Of a stretch of 64,000 nt of DNA, positions 1-9,960 are shown piece after piece. Origin of the DNA: Tillus elongatus (lineage: Eukaryota > Arthropoda > Insecta > Coleoptera > Cleridae); assembly GCA_964006375.1 (NCBI GenBank), contig OZ023266.1, forward strand, positions 69,346,391-69,410,390, written 5' to 3'. The notes under the pieces are model-generated. The model worked only from the letters and a program-made list of their open reading frames with translations, was not told where the DNA came from and made no database searches. How positions within the stretch are numbered: the stretch's first letter is position 1; the number at the start of each line of letters is the position of its first letter. The translations under genes and the position numbers were made by a program.

Positions 1-345
1 TTGTGGTTCCAGCACGGCGATGCCTCACCACATTCCGCATTAACTGTTCTGAGTTACTTGAATCGAGAATTTCTAGGCCAATGGAAAGGCCGCGGCGGCC
101 CCATTAGTTGGTCACTTAGATCTACAGACTTGTCGGAAATGGAATTCTTCTTCTGAGGACATATCGAGCAGACTCTGTATCAGAACCCGCCAACTACTGC
201 GAAATATATGAAGCACAGAATTATAGAATATTTCTGGATAATTCTCATTCATACAATACGGGGGTACATACGTCGTTCTTGAAAATAACCCAGAAGTGTG
301 TTGAGCAAAACGGAAGGACTTTGAACGTTTGTCATGGGTGACCAT
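1..345 (+). pseudogene. Tc1/mariner-type transposase, C-terminal fragment
   Basis: Reading frame 1 from base 1 gives a decayed DDE-transposase C-terminus. The order of motifs fits Tc1/mariner elements of insects: WFQHGDASPHSA near the start (families usually have QQDGAP..H, so the aspartate region is altered), LNREFLGQWKGRGGPI, then SLRSTDLSEMEFFF, followed by an in-frame TGA at 154-156 where a tryptophan is normally found. The next residues GHIEQTLYQNP continue the family pattern. After further stops near 275-285, frame 2 gives CVEQNGRTLN, which resembles the usual end of the protein. The 5' part lies outside the window. In the intact family this protein cuts and rejoins element ends; this copy cannot, having several stops, a frameshift and an altered catalytic motif. 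The superfamily call is firm, the clade is not known. Confidence 0.75.
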
Positions 346-720
346 GCAACAAACTACGCTTCCTTGTTAGGATTTGAATTCAAAATAGTAAAGCAATCAA
401 TTTGCACCTGTATGCAATTTATTAATTTAATTATTTTGAGTTTTTGGTATTTTCATTAATAGGTAATAAATAAAACTATGGTGTGAATCAATCGAAATGT
501 AACCCTAAGTAGTGGTTTCCTTTTTGTGGACGTTAAATTATAAACTATCTCTATTGTTGATGACGTCAAGAAAGGGTAATTTGTTAATAATTTATATTTA
601 ATGGACAATTTAATAGTCAAATTTACTGTTTAATCTGGCAATAAAATCGTCTACTTTTCACACATTTATATTAACGATTGCCCAGGTATTGTTCACCTAA
701 CGACACCATGCTCTGGAAAA
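346..720. other. AT-rich spacer, nothing recognised
   Basis: No coding similarity, tandem repeat or element end was recognised. The interval separates the transposase fragment from the first R3 element. Confidence 0.5.
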
Positions 721-1036
721 ATCTGGACGCAACATGTGCCCTATGGAAGTGGATCTTCATTAAAATGTTTTTAATAGCAAATATAAATTTTTAAACGCGA
801 GCAGGTATCAAATCTGGCTACCGATATAACCTATAGAGTAGAAACAATATACAATATTTTATCAAAATATCTTTATTGTTTGAAAGTGTACACAAATTTT
901 CGAAAATATGCCTAAAATGTTTCCGAGAAAACTGGTTTCCTAGCCAAGGAATCTTAGACTAATAGCAAATTGAGTTATTGAAATTTGAAGCATTTAAGCA
1001 AAATTAGCTATCAGAACACACTTACTGCGTCTTGAT
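721..1036 (+). mobile_element. R3 TIR element (MITE-like), diverged full copy
   Basis: The left end is a decayed version of the R3 terminus (ATCTGGACGCAAC...) and the right end is its inverse (CACACTTACTGCGTCTTGAT). Between them lie the R3 body landmarks: AGCAGGTATCAAATCTGG, a pair of adjacent phrases reading TAGAAACAATATACA and TTATCAAAATATC, and GAAAACTGGTTTCC. The length of about 316 bp and the TIR layout match the better copy at 32991-33287. There is no coding capacity, so it is non-autonomous; the mobilising transposase is unknown. Confidence 0.7.
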
Positions 1037-1061
1037 TTTTTTCTTGCAAATATGCCTTATA

Positions 1062-1415
1062 TTTTGATATAAGATAATATTTGTATTCCTGTACACATAA
1101 CTTTTTAAAACTTCAATCACCCCTTACTTGTCCCGTACCCCCTGAAGCGATGCTTGCCAAAAACAAAAAACAATTGTAAACGTTTCTTTGTCGGGTGCTA
1201 ACTGAATACTAAATTTGAAGACCAGATCTCAATTCCTTTGAAAGTTATTGCGCCTAGTAATAAACAAACGCCGACTGACCGACCGATCGACAGATACAAA
1301 AAAATTCCTCCAGAAATCAAGTTTTCTATATGTTTTGAGACTATTAACGCCGTTTTAGCAAAAAAATCAAAATCTCTGTTACTGATATTCCACCCCACAC
1401 ATTCAGCCCCTAATT
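1062..1415 (+). repeat. R8 dispersed repeat, copy 1
   Basis: Shares landmarks with 21262-21630: CCTGTACACATAACTTTT, CCCTGAAGCGAT, TTTGTCGGGTGCTAAC, AGTTATTGCGCCTAGTAA, the GACTGACCGACCGA stretch, and CACCCCACACATTC at the end. It is a noncoding dispersed repeat of unknown class. Confidence 0.6.
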
Positions 1416-1552
1416 TAATTACAGCACAGAATAACAGATGTTTGATGAAATTGAACGTCTAATAAACGAACCCCAAATCATTACATTACTCAAGTATTAA
1501 CGAAAAAATGTTAAATCGGCCCCCATTCATCCCACGTACCTTGGAGGATTTA

Positions 1553-1790
1553 ACCCAAAAACAATCCGAACCGTTCGTTTGCTGAGTGTTAACTGTATGC
1601 CAAATTTCGAGACAATTCCTCAGTTCATTCTAAAATTATCGTAGCTACAAACAGACATACATAAACCCCCACAGAAAAAAAATTCATTCCAAAATCATGT
1701 TTTCTATACGTTTGGACACTTTTTACGACGTTTAAGCGAAACAAATTTTTGAAATTTTTGTCGCCAATGCATTACTTCCACACGTAGTGA
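1553..1790 (+). repeat. R8 dispersed repeat, copy 2 (diverged)
   Basis: A second, weaker R8 copy lies head to tail with the first. Shared order: GAGTGTTAACTGTATGCC, a run of CAATTCCTCAGTTCATT, ACAAACAGACATAC, GTTTTCTATACGTTTGG, TTTACGACGTTTAAGC, and ATTTTTGTCGCC. It is shorter and more diverged than copies 1 and 3. Confidence 0.5.
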
Positions 1791-1799
1791 CAATCTGGA

Positions 1800-1990
1800 A
1801 CTAATTATAGACCATTTAACCATAAACTTAACTAAAACTACTGCCAAAGCATCATAGAAAGGGTATATTTGAAATGAGAAAATTTATTTCAAGTAGACCC
1901 TTTCTCTGATGTTTTGGCTGTAGGTTTAGTTAAGTTTATGTTTTGACTGTAGGTTCAGTTACATTTAGGGTTTAACGGTCTATAATTTTT
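1800..1990. repeat. Inverted pair of R1 3' ends
   Basis: The left arm (about 1800-1880, ATTATAGACCATTTAACC...) is the reverse complement of the right arm (about 1886-1990, ...GGTTTAACGGTCTATAAT). Each arm is the R1 module 3' end, recognisable by GACCCTTTCTCTGATG followed by TTTGGCTGTAGGTTTAG. Two R1 ends therefore meet head to head here, with only a short centre. Confidence 0.65.
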
Positions 1991-2011
1991 AGCAAATCTT
2001 CGTAGAGAAAA

Positions 2012-2341
2012 TTCGTTATAAGGAGACCGCGACTTTTGAATTTTAAAAAGACTTCTTCAAATGAGCGCAAACTAGGGCCCCTAAAGTCCATACCCGCGTT
2101 TACCTTCAGTTTTTATCGGTTTACGTACAGGCTCACGCCTTTCTACGGTAAAGCTCAGTATAACTGTTATTATAAAAGATACGACAAGAAATTGTATATG
2201 TTAATTGTATGGTGTCTTAAGCTGCATCTTATAAAACTATTTCGACAATCACGTTGGTCCATAATTCTCACTACAATTGTTTTTTCGAACAGCCATATAT
2301 TATTACATTTTTGCATTTTTTATGTTTGTAAGAAAAAAAAA
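2012..2341 (+). repeat. R2 module
   Basis: Follows the R1 end and leads straight into an R3 element. Landmarks are TTCGTTATAAGGAGACCG, TTCAAATGAGCGCAAACTAG, CTACGGTAAAGCTCAG, AAGATACGACAAGAAATTG and GCTGCATCTTATAAAAC, all also seen at 37790-38150 and 55862-56203. The open frame running through it is a by-product; no protein family fits. Confidence 0.65.
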
Positions 2342-2633
2342 GGAGACGCAGTAAGTGCGTTTTGGTAGCAAATTTTCATTATATACTTTAAATTTCAATA
2401 CCTTAACTATCAACCTAAGGTTTATTGGCTAGGAAACCAACATTTTAAGTCTATTTTCGCAAAATTTTTGTAAATTTTTAAATAAGAAATTTTGATAAAA
2501 TATACTACATTGTTTCTACTATATAGGTTATACGGGTAACCAGATTGATGCATGCTTGCATTAGAGAGACACGTTTGCTATTAAAAACATTGTAAGGAAA
2601 ATTCACTTCCATAACGCACTTGCTGCGTCCAGA
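2342..2633 (-). mobile_element. R3 TIR element, full copy
   Basis: Bounded on the left by GACGCAGTAAGTGCGTTTTG and on the right by the inverse form ATAACGCACTTGCTGCGTCC. The body runs in the opposite direction to the copy at 32991-33287 (TTGGCTAGGAAACCAAC ... TGTTTCTACTATATAGG ... TGCTATTAAAAACATT). About 292 bp, noncoding. Confidence 0.75.
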
Positions 2634-2639
2634 CTTTTT

Positions 2640-2935
2640 TTCTCTCGTAACTTGCAGGCCTAAATTTTGGTATAAATTTTACCTTTTGTGACATAAACTC
2701 TTGTAGCAAATTTGGTCGCCCTTATTTTGTTTTTTCCGGAGATATAAAACTTTTCGAAAGAAAGCGCAAAACTTTGCGGGAAAACCTTGGCCGATTTCCT
2801 GGCTAACGAACCTATCCAAGCCACTTACAATGGGAAGGTACGCACCAAATTTGATAAAAATCGGCCCATTATTTTTCGAGTTACCGGTGTGACACACACT
2901 CACACACACATACATTTTTTTCTAAATTTACAAGT
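2640..2935 (-). repeat. R1 module, inverted, ending in a CA-rich stretch
   Basis: Reverse complement of the R1 module seen at 55258-55860: CTAAATTTTGGTATAAAT, AGCAAATTTGGTCGCCCTTA, CCGGAGATAT, TTCCTGGCTAACGAACC, then AAATCGGCCCATTATTTT and GAGTTACCGGTGTGACAC. At this copy the module abuts CACACACTCACACACACA rather than the (TA)n tract present at most others. Confidence 0.65.
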
Positions 2936-2989
2936 CGCGATCTCCTCTTTAGTGAGTTTTTTTTTAAAGAAAATTCACTAAAAATAGTA

Positions 2990-4209
2990 ATTTTCATCTG
3001 TTGCGCCTATTTCAAATCTACATATAAAAAGGTCTGTAATAAATGGGTAAAGTGGGTTGGCCGTTGATATGCCATGGGTTTTGTAAAAAAATATTAATAA
3101 ATTATTAAATTCAACAAAGTCATGCAGGGATTTATCAAATCTATACATACTATGCTAACCTATTTACCAAGTTGCTTTAAAATCATTTTCATAGGGAGCT
3201 GAGCCAATTTCTTTCGTATGTTGTCATAAATGCGTAATAGGTATGAAGCTTACCTATGAATGAAATACATATGTCATTGCATTTGCAAAAGTCAAAATTT
3301 TAGTGAGTCATCTCATTGATATCTATTCTAGGCGACGAGCGTTTTTTAACAAATTCTGTGACAAATAATTGTCAAATCATGGTTTGCCAAAACGTCATAT
3401 TTTCTTCATAAAGCGATAGTTCCTTGTTGTGTGTTGTCTTCTTTCATGGCTGCGGTCGTCAGACCATTCGCACATTTTTGATAGTTCCTTAAATATTTCT
3501 TTATTACCTTCCTTAAACCTATATGTTACCACTATATACTATATTTTCAAGATAAAACCTTAACTGATGCCGTTCATAAACCTACAAATAAAGTGTATTT
3601 TAAACATTTCATTGAACCCCCCACTTAATAAAACAATTACCTCAAAATTTCATTGTTTCATGTCATATGCCATTCTAGGGTCGTAATTGTTGAAAAACGA
3701 TTTAAACGTTTGTCAGGATTTTAGTGGCCGGGATTTCTCGACCGCTAGTTCGGATAGTATATTTGACGCGTGTTAGCTGTATTGTTTATTAATTACCAGT
3801 ATTTCTAACGTTTAGGAATAGCATATTCAAACCAAGTTTGTGTGAGGTAAATAGATTAAAGCTCGGGGGTTTGTAGGGGCAACGAATAAATGCACTGTTG
3901 GCTGCGAAATGCATTAACGCGTACTGTATGCTGATAAACGGATTATTGTCTGCGGCGCTAAATAATAGGCTGCTGGACAATGATAGCAGCAGGAAATAGA
4001 GAATACGTTGTTTAAACTAAAAGTGCAATGCCGTAGTTTAACACGTCAACCAGTATCATTCAACTAGATTTATAAATCGTAGGTATATAAATTTCCAATA
4101 ACTGTTTGCTGTACGTAGTGTCATAAACAATTAAGCTAAAATAAAAGTAGATGCTACAGCTATACAAATAATTCCCATAAAATTTTAAGTAAAACAGGTG
4201 AATTTGGAA
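2990..4209. other. AT-rich region without recognised features
   Basis: No coding similarity or repeat family seen elsewhere in the window was recognised. Short open frames here lack codon bias or motifs. Confidence 0.45.
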
Positions 4210-4532
4210 TTATCATTATTATTATTTATTTGCTGAAAATTATACATATGTACAAGAAAGTCCTAGGACTTGTATAGTATTTAATGATAAAATTTAATAA
4301 GAATATTCCAAAATATATTTAATAATAATAATAATATTAATAATAAGAGGTATTTATTAGGGCGAAGTTAATTTTACAATTTTCTTCCACTTAACCCTTA
4401 AAAGATAACTTAAAATGTAGGAATTACAAAACAAACAAATTATAAATACCTTAGTATCCAAAACAACAAAACAACGTAACAACAAAACATTGACAATTGG
4501 GCGCCTTAAATTAAGCTGAAAGAAAGGAATTA
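4210..4532 (-). repeat. Probable 3' UTR and tail of the adjacent LINE
   Basis: Lies downstream, in minus-strand sense, of the reverse transcriptase remnant. It holds short AAT-type runs (about 4321-4350) and an ATTATTATT stretch near 4215. CR1/L2-type LINEs commonly end in short microsatellites, which fits. Assignment rests on position and composition only. Confidence 0.4.
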
Positions 4533-6110
4533 TTAAATATGGATATGATTTACTATAACTACACTACGCAAACAAATCTGTAACATATCTCCGAAACCCT
4601 GGCAGAGAATATAAAGTATGTTCAAAAGGTATTTTATTATACAGATGTGGTGCAACATAGGTATGGCAAACAAGTGATCGAGTCTTGTATTGGGCGAATG
4701 TATTTGTCTCCGAAAACAGAGCTTCTGATGTTGGTAATCAGGCCCCGCCCTGAGGACAATCTTGTGAGTTAAGCAAAGAAGATGTACTTTCCAGCGATTC
4801 TTCATATTCAGCCACTCTAATTCTTTTAACTTATAAGAAACACGATCTGTTTCTTTTAGATTAAAGATTAACCGTAAACATGACTTCTGAACCTTTTCTA
4901 TTCTTTGCCGATCCCAACTGTCAAGGGCAGGTCCATACACAACATCAGCATGGTTAAAGCGCGAGAGAATCATCGAGTTTACCAAGAGAGCTTTTACTTT
5001 CACTGGAAGGCAATTTAGGTGGCTATAAAAAGATTTCAATAGGCCAAAGCTAGCTCTACGAAGATTAGTGACGTGATCAGAAAATTTTAAATTGTGATCT
5101 ATTATGAGACCAAGATTCTTTGTAGATTGTTTTGCTTCTAAGCGGCTCCCATCTATCAAAATATCAATATTTTGAGAACAAACCCTATTCCTACTGACCT
5201 TCCTGCCAAAATAAAGTACGCACACTTATTGACATTTATCGCAAGATCATGCTTCTTTGCTGTCGTGACTAACCTATCAAGGTCCGCATTTAAGCTTGCT
5301 ATAGCGTCTAAGGAATTTTCGGCAGGAAAGGATTTGTAAAGCTGGGTATCATCGGCATAGAAGTGTACTTTGCTCAAGATTATTTGTTATTGAAAATCAA
5401 ATGTATAAATATTGAATAAAAGGGGGCCCAAGATAGAGCCCTGTGGAACTCCTTTTAATAAACTCAAAGAATTCGATACATCCGACCCGCAGACAACCCT
5501 CTGTGCCCTCTCTGAAAAGTAACTCTCTATAAACTGAACGGCGTCATGATTGAAACCAATATATTGTAACTTCGAGCACAATAGTTCATGACTGATCGTA
5601 TCAAAAGCTTTACTGTAGTCTAGCAATACCAAAGCTGTAACTTGATTTTTATCGTTAGCTGTAAGGATGTCATCACTAATATTTGCTAATGCTGTTGTGG
5701 TGGACCTGCCCCTAACAAATCCGGACTGTACATTTGGCAAGATGTTGTTGTCCCCAAGGTAAGCAGATATCTGTTCGAACATCACTTTCTCCAATAACTT
5801 TTAAAGAACTGGGAAAATGCTTATAGGTCTTAAATGATTAAACTCAGTTGGATTGTTTCCTTTTGGAAACATGAAAACCTTTGCAACTTTCCAAACTTTG
5901 GGAAAGCACTTTGTCTCAATACAAAAGTTTACAAGATGAAGCAGCTGAGGGAGAATTTCTGGGAGACATAGGTTAATCATGTCGATACTCACACCATCAA
6001 AACCTTTAGCTTTTGTTTTTATTAAGGCTATATGCCTCATAATATCTGTCTCATTGACAAGCTTAAAATTTGACACTTTTCTTCCAAAAAACCAATCACT
6101 TCCAATTTTG
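4533..6110 (-). pseudogene. CR1/L2-like LINE reverse transcriptase, 5'-truncated
   Basis: Reading from 6110 down to 4533, the minus strand encodes most of a non-LTR reverse transcriptase. Landmarks in order: HLRPISI (about 5840), the EKVMFEQISAYL and QSGFVRGRSTTTAL fingers, LLDYSKAFDTI (catalytic aspartate, about 5600), GVPQGSILGPLLF (about 5440), and FYADDTQLY (catalytic YADD, about 5350). A thumb-like region follows, with NLGLIIDHNLKFSDHV and a C-terminal part with ALDSWDRQRIEKVQK. In-frame stops lie just after PISIFPVL (about 5798) and just before the YADD segment (about 5385), and there is a frameshift near 5200. The endonuclease domain is absent, as expected from 5' truncation during target-primed insertion. 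The intact enzyme would copy its RNA at a nicked site; this copy is dead. Confidence 0.9.
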
Positions 6111-6534
6111 ACATGCCAAATAACATAATTTTCTCAATCTCTTTTCCATCTTAATGTATTAATAAAATGAAACATAAATTGAAAAGAAATTTAAATAAAC
6201 ATTTATTTGAAAAGTTTTTTTGCTATTAGACTGTACCAGTTCATCCAAATATGTGTGATACTTTGCTAGTATTACAGAGCTACGATTTTTTTGTAGATAT
6301 ATACTTAAATCTCCTTTGCGCAGCATATAGATTTTTAGAACCATTTTTCAACAAATGGATGCTTTTTGACACCAAGACACCAAAAAGTTTAAGTGGTACC
6401 CTTCCTTGCGTGTTTTGTTCACCCCACTTTGCATTTTATCTGTGTCTGATAGGTCTGCATTCCTTATTAAAATATAGTGCTTTGCAGTCAATAGTTCTTA
6501 TTATTTTTATTTAAACAGGGTTAGTCAACGAATT
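6111..6534. other. Spacer, nothing recognised
   Basis: An AT-rich interval between the LINE 5' break and the SINE. No element ends were identified. Confidence 0.45.
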
Positions 6535-6795
6535 AATGAAGTGGCTATTTCGTCAGAGCTTCGGCGTCCAGGAGTAGGAAAGTGTGCCTCTGAACCGAAG
6601 AGCACTGGGTTCGACTCCCAGGGTTTCTCTTTCACTTTTTCAGTACATACTATAAAATTAACCTTAAGCAAAGTTATGGCATTGTACTTGAGCAAGTTGA
6701 TTATCTGCACGTTGCACCCTTCGGAGGGGCATAAAGCCGCCGGCCTCATGTCCATGCCATGTTCGGCACGTTAAAGATCACTACCTCCTTGCAGA
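6535..6795 (+). mobile_element. tRNA-derived SINE, copy 1
   Basis: The first 75 bases (about 6541-6616) look like a tRNA: GTGCCTCTGAACCGAAG resembles an anticodon-arm region and GGGTTCGACTCCCAGG is a good polymerase III B box. The body that follows (CAGTACATACTATAAAATTA, CTGCACGTTGCACCCTTCGG, GGCACGTTAAAGATCA) is shared with 49518-49760 and, inverted, 20215-20450. SINEs of this kind are transcribed from the internal promoter and mobilised by LINEs. No coding capacity. Confidence 0.8.
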
Positions 6796-6921
6796 AAGGC
6801 AGGTGTTTGGGGAAGATTTCCAAGATACCGAGGTGACACTACGTCGATGATTGACCATAGTCGCGGAAATATACCGACGTTAGAGTTTCGCTCATAGAGT
6901 GGTTTCAAAAAATATTATAGG

Positions 6922-6922
<1 letters not shown>

Positions 6923-6978
<56 letters not shown>
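6923..6978. repeat. (TA)n microsatellite
   Basis: An uninterrupted TA tract of about 56 bp. Confidence 0.95.
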
Positions 6979-6979
<1 letters not shown>

Positions 6980-7095
6980 CACGATTTGCGAAGCTTCTAC
7001 GCCACCTAGAGACTTTCAGTTTTTTTACACTACACTGGAAAATTCTTCTCCATAGGTCGCTGGTTCATATCCGGCTCGAAGGACCATGTTTAAGG
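6979..7095 (+). repeat. R6 repeat with a possible tRNA-like B box
   Basis: Follows the TA tract with GCGAAGCTTCTACGCCACCT, almost identical to 25312-25331, which also follows a TA tract. GCTGGTTCATATCCGGC (about 7060-7077) resembles a degenerate B box. This may be part of a second SINE family, but the A box is not clear. Confidence 0.4.
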
Positions 7096-9095
7096 AGAGG
7101 AGGATAATTAGGGGTAATGGTTTTATAACTAGGATAATTGTGACATGTGTAACGATGTAATTTGTAATAACAAATTTAATAAATAATAAAACGAATTAAC
7201 AACTTTTTAAAACTAACTTAACTGAATAAATTTAAAACCAAATCTGTGCATAATTAAAAGTCTCGCGTCTTTACATTTTAAGAATCTAATCAAAAATCTC
7301 TCGTAATGTTTACAAACACAGGTATATATAACTTTGCTTGGTCCAGATTCTCAACAATGCGGCCTCAGCAATAGTCAGCATTCTTCAATATCGCCAACTG
7401 TCGTTGCACCATGTTTATTAATTGCATAAACATACAACAAATCAATTCCAGGTCAATAATTATAATTTCTATACGACCTACTTAATCATAGACGATATTA
7501 TCTGGATTTATGCTAGCGAATTTTTGTATAAATATTGTAATATGAATTTAATATTAAATATATTTTCACTATTAGGAATACCCTCTTGGATAGCTTTTCT
7601 GTTCTATGAAGACCGGTGCTATGTTTCTTAGCAAGTTCTGTAAGTAAAATTTTTTCATGGATAGTTGAACTTTTTTTCGAAAACGCTATATCTTTAAAAC
7701 TCGTCAATTTGTTTTTACGAAATTTAACTCATGTATTGCCATCAAACTACAATGTTCCAAAATTCAGTTTAGTTGAATAAGTCTATGCAAACTTTTCCTG
7801 GAATTTAATTTAATTTAATTTAAAAATGCCTAAAGTATATTTCCTCTTTTTAGAAAAAAAAAAGGGGGTCCAACAGAATAGACAAGGATGAACAAAATAT
7901 GTCATTCAGTCGTTAGGGATTTTTGTAATAAAATTGGAATTGGAATCATTTGAGTCAAACATTGTATTGACAAAATAAGTAACTTAAATGCTTTTGAGGA
8001 TTTTTTTTAATGTCCAGCAGCTATTTAAATGTAAAATATGTAAGTTGAAACAGGTCCAGGATATTATAAGGAGACAAATGAGCTGCCTTATGGAGAGTAT
8101 ATTTTAGTTTACATATTGATAGTACAATGTTTGTACCAATAATCTTCCGCCTGTGTATGAAAGAGACAAAATTTAGTTACAGAATAGAGGAATTGCCACT
8201 ACCAATTTTGTTAAAAATGCAGCTTATTCAGGACGCTCCCACTTTACAAACATTTATACTGGCTCTTGTTCATATAACTTCTATTTTTGTATACCTCGCT
8301 TCAGTTGCGGTTTGTTGTTACAAAACATATGAAAACTAGCTACTATAACACACTTGCTGCGTCCTGACTGTCTTTAAATGAATTATGTATAATGTTCTCA
8401 GACATTCTGACACTACCATTTATCAAAGGTTGCTTTAAAAACACCTATTTGCTCTTTGTATAAAGCAATTTGCATCCCCTCATCTGATATAAAGCTGTAT
8501 AAATAATTCACTTAGCAAAAGCCAATTAAATCAATGTAAACCACAGCAAATGCTATGTTTGTCCTCTGCTTACATCGATCCGTAGTACTTGAATTTATTT
8601 AACATGCATTTTGTGATTATATATCCTACCACAGATTTACGTGTGTACCAGTAGGTGAATTAATGAAAGGTTTTAGCGTTCCCGCTGAAAAGAATCTGCT
8701 ATGTAGCTAGCTAGCTGCTATTGGTGGAAAATAATTGCATTTATTTCTATCGGCAATTTTTTTTCTGGTGCCAATTCAATTTTAAAAGTTAATCAATAAA
8801 CCAAATACTCTTCTATTTCGCAGTACATGTTTTAGTAGATTTAATAAATCCTAATAATGATTTTACAAAGCTAAGAAAATCTAGTCGCATACTACTTTTT
8901 ATTACATAATGTATTGATGCCTAAAAATATAGTAGTCCGGTATTTGTTAACTTTAGAAAATATACAGCTATCAACCCAGACGCGTTTAATTTAGTTACGC
9001 TTATAATAACTTGGGCAAAGTATCAGTCGGCGCTGTTGGACAGGAAATGCATTGAAGAATCAGCTTTCAATTATCGCTAACATTAGCAAAATTAC
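7096..9095. other. AT-rich region, one isolated R3-type terminus
   Basis: Mostly unrecognised. A single R3-like terminus occurs at about 8344-8364 (ATAACACACTTGCTGCGTCC) without a matching partner nearby. Four TTTAA repeats lie near 7805. No supported gene. Confidence 0.45.
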
Positions 9096-9960
9096 GTGAT
9101 CGTCCATAAATATTTAAAACTCTTACATAGAGTACATCGCATATTGAAAAAATTGCATACTTTAATCTGTTTCGGAATAAGGGGAGCTACAGCATCATGC
9201 CCTACAGCTGGAATAGGGGTTGCGCTGAATATTACCTTACTGCATATATGCGTAGATTGGTGGCCACTTGAATATCCTGGAAATTATTCCGTTGAAGTCA
9301 CTTGCCAAACCAACAGGTCAGGTTAGGTCAGGTCAGGCCATCTAAATGGGCCTTTGTAATTTGACGTGATCGTAAATGACCGCCAAGCATGCGACAGATA
9401 TAGTAAAAGGCTGACCAACTGACCAACTCACCTTTACGGTATACAGACGGGTCTGAACAAATCGAAAGAGCAAGACTGGGAATATGAGGACGTAACTTTA
9501 GACTTGCTTAGTCCATAGGAAAAATTTCCACCATCTTCCAAGCAGAAATGCTTGGTATAAATCTGTGTGCACAGGAGTGCATACAAAGAGGGCTGAGAAC
9601 TAGAGTGATCTGCATTCTGTTAGACAGCCAAACAGAACTAAGACTGCGATTTCTTTCAAAACCGAGTCTAAACTGACCTGGAACTGCAAAAAGTCTTTGA
9701 AGCAGCTGGCTACGGACAAAAAACTATCTTTTATGTGGGTACCAAAACACCAAGGCATTAAACGAAACGAGGAGGGAGATAGCCTTGCAAAAGCGACTGC
9801 AACAACATCATTTTATGGTCCAGAGTCCAAATGTAAGAAAAAAACTTGATGTTTGGGAGAGTAACGAGGAAAACGCCAGACTTATGACAGGCAAAACAGT
9901 TTATCAGCATATCAACAGAGAAGTCTAAGCACCTTCTTCAATTGAACAGGAAATACAATA
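9096..9960 (+). pseudogene. Jockey-like LINE: RT C-terminus and RNase H, upstream part
   Basis: Two adjoining pieces of one LINE ORF2. The 9096-9326 frame ends with ICFGIRGATASCPTAGIGVA and NITLLHICVD, the usual segment after the reverse transcriptase thumb. From 9431 the frame gives RNase H landmarks: RYTDGSE (first aspartate), FQAEMLGINL (glutamate), LLDSQTEL (second aspartate) and, after a frameshift near 9675, WVPKHQGIKRNEEGDSLAKA (last acidic site). Stops at about 9485 and 9509 show decay. Between the two parts lies a short AGGTCAGGTTAGGTCAGGTC run (9317-9336). The gene is interrupted at 9960 by the TIR element and resumes at 12682. Confidence 0.85.

Noticed and set aside
6541..6620. Functional tRNA gene
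   Set aside because: Only part of a cloverleaf can be drawn, and the same head is joined to the same unrelated body at 49.5 kb, which marks a SINE.
9317..9336. Telomeric repeat array, because of TTAGG-like units
   Set aside because: The units are AGGTCAGGT and only about four copies are present inside a LINE; insect telomeres use TTAGG in long arrays.
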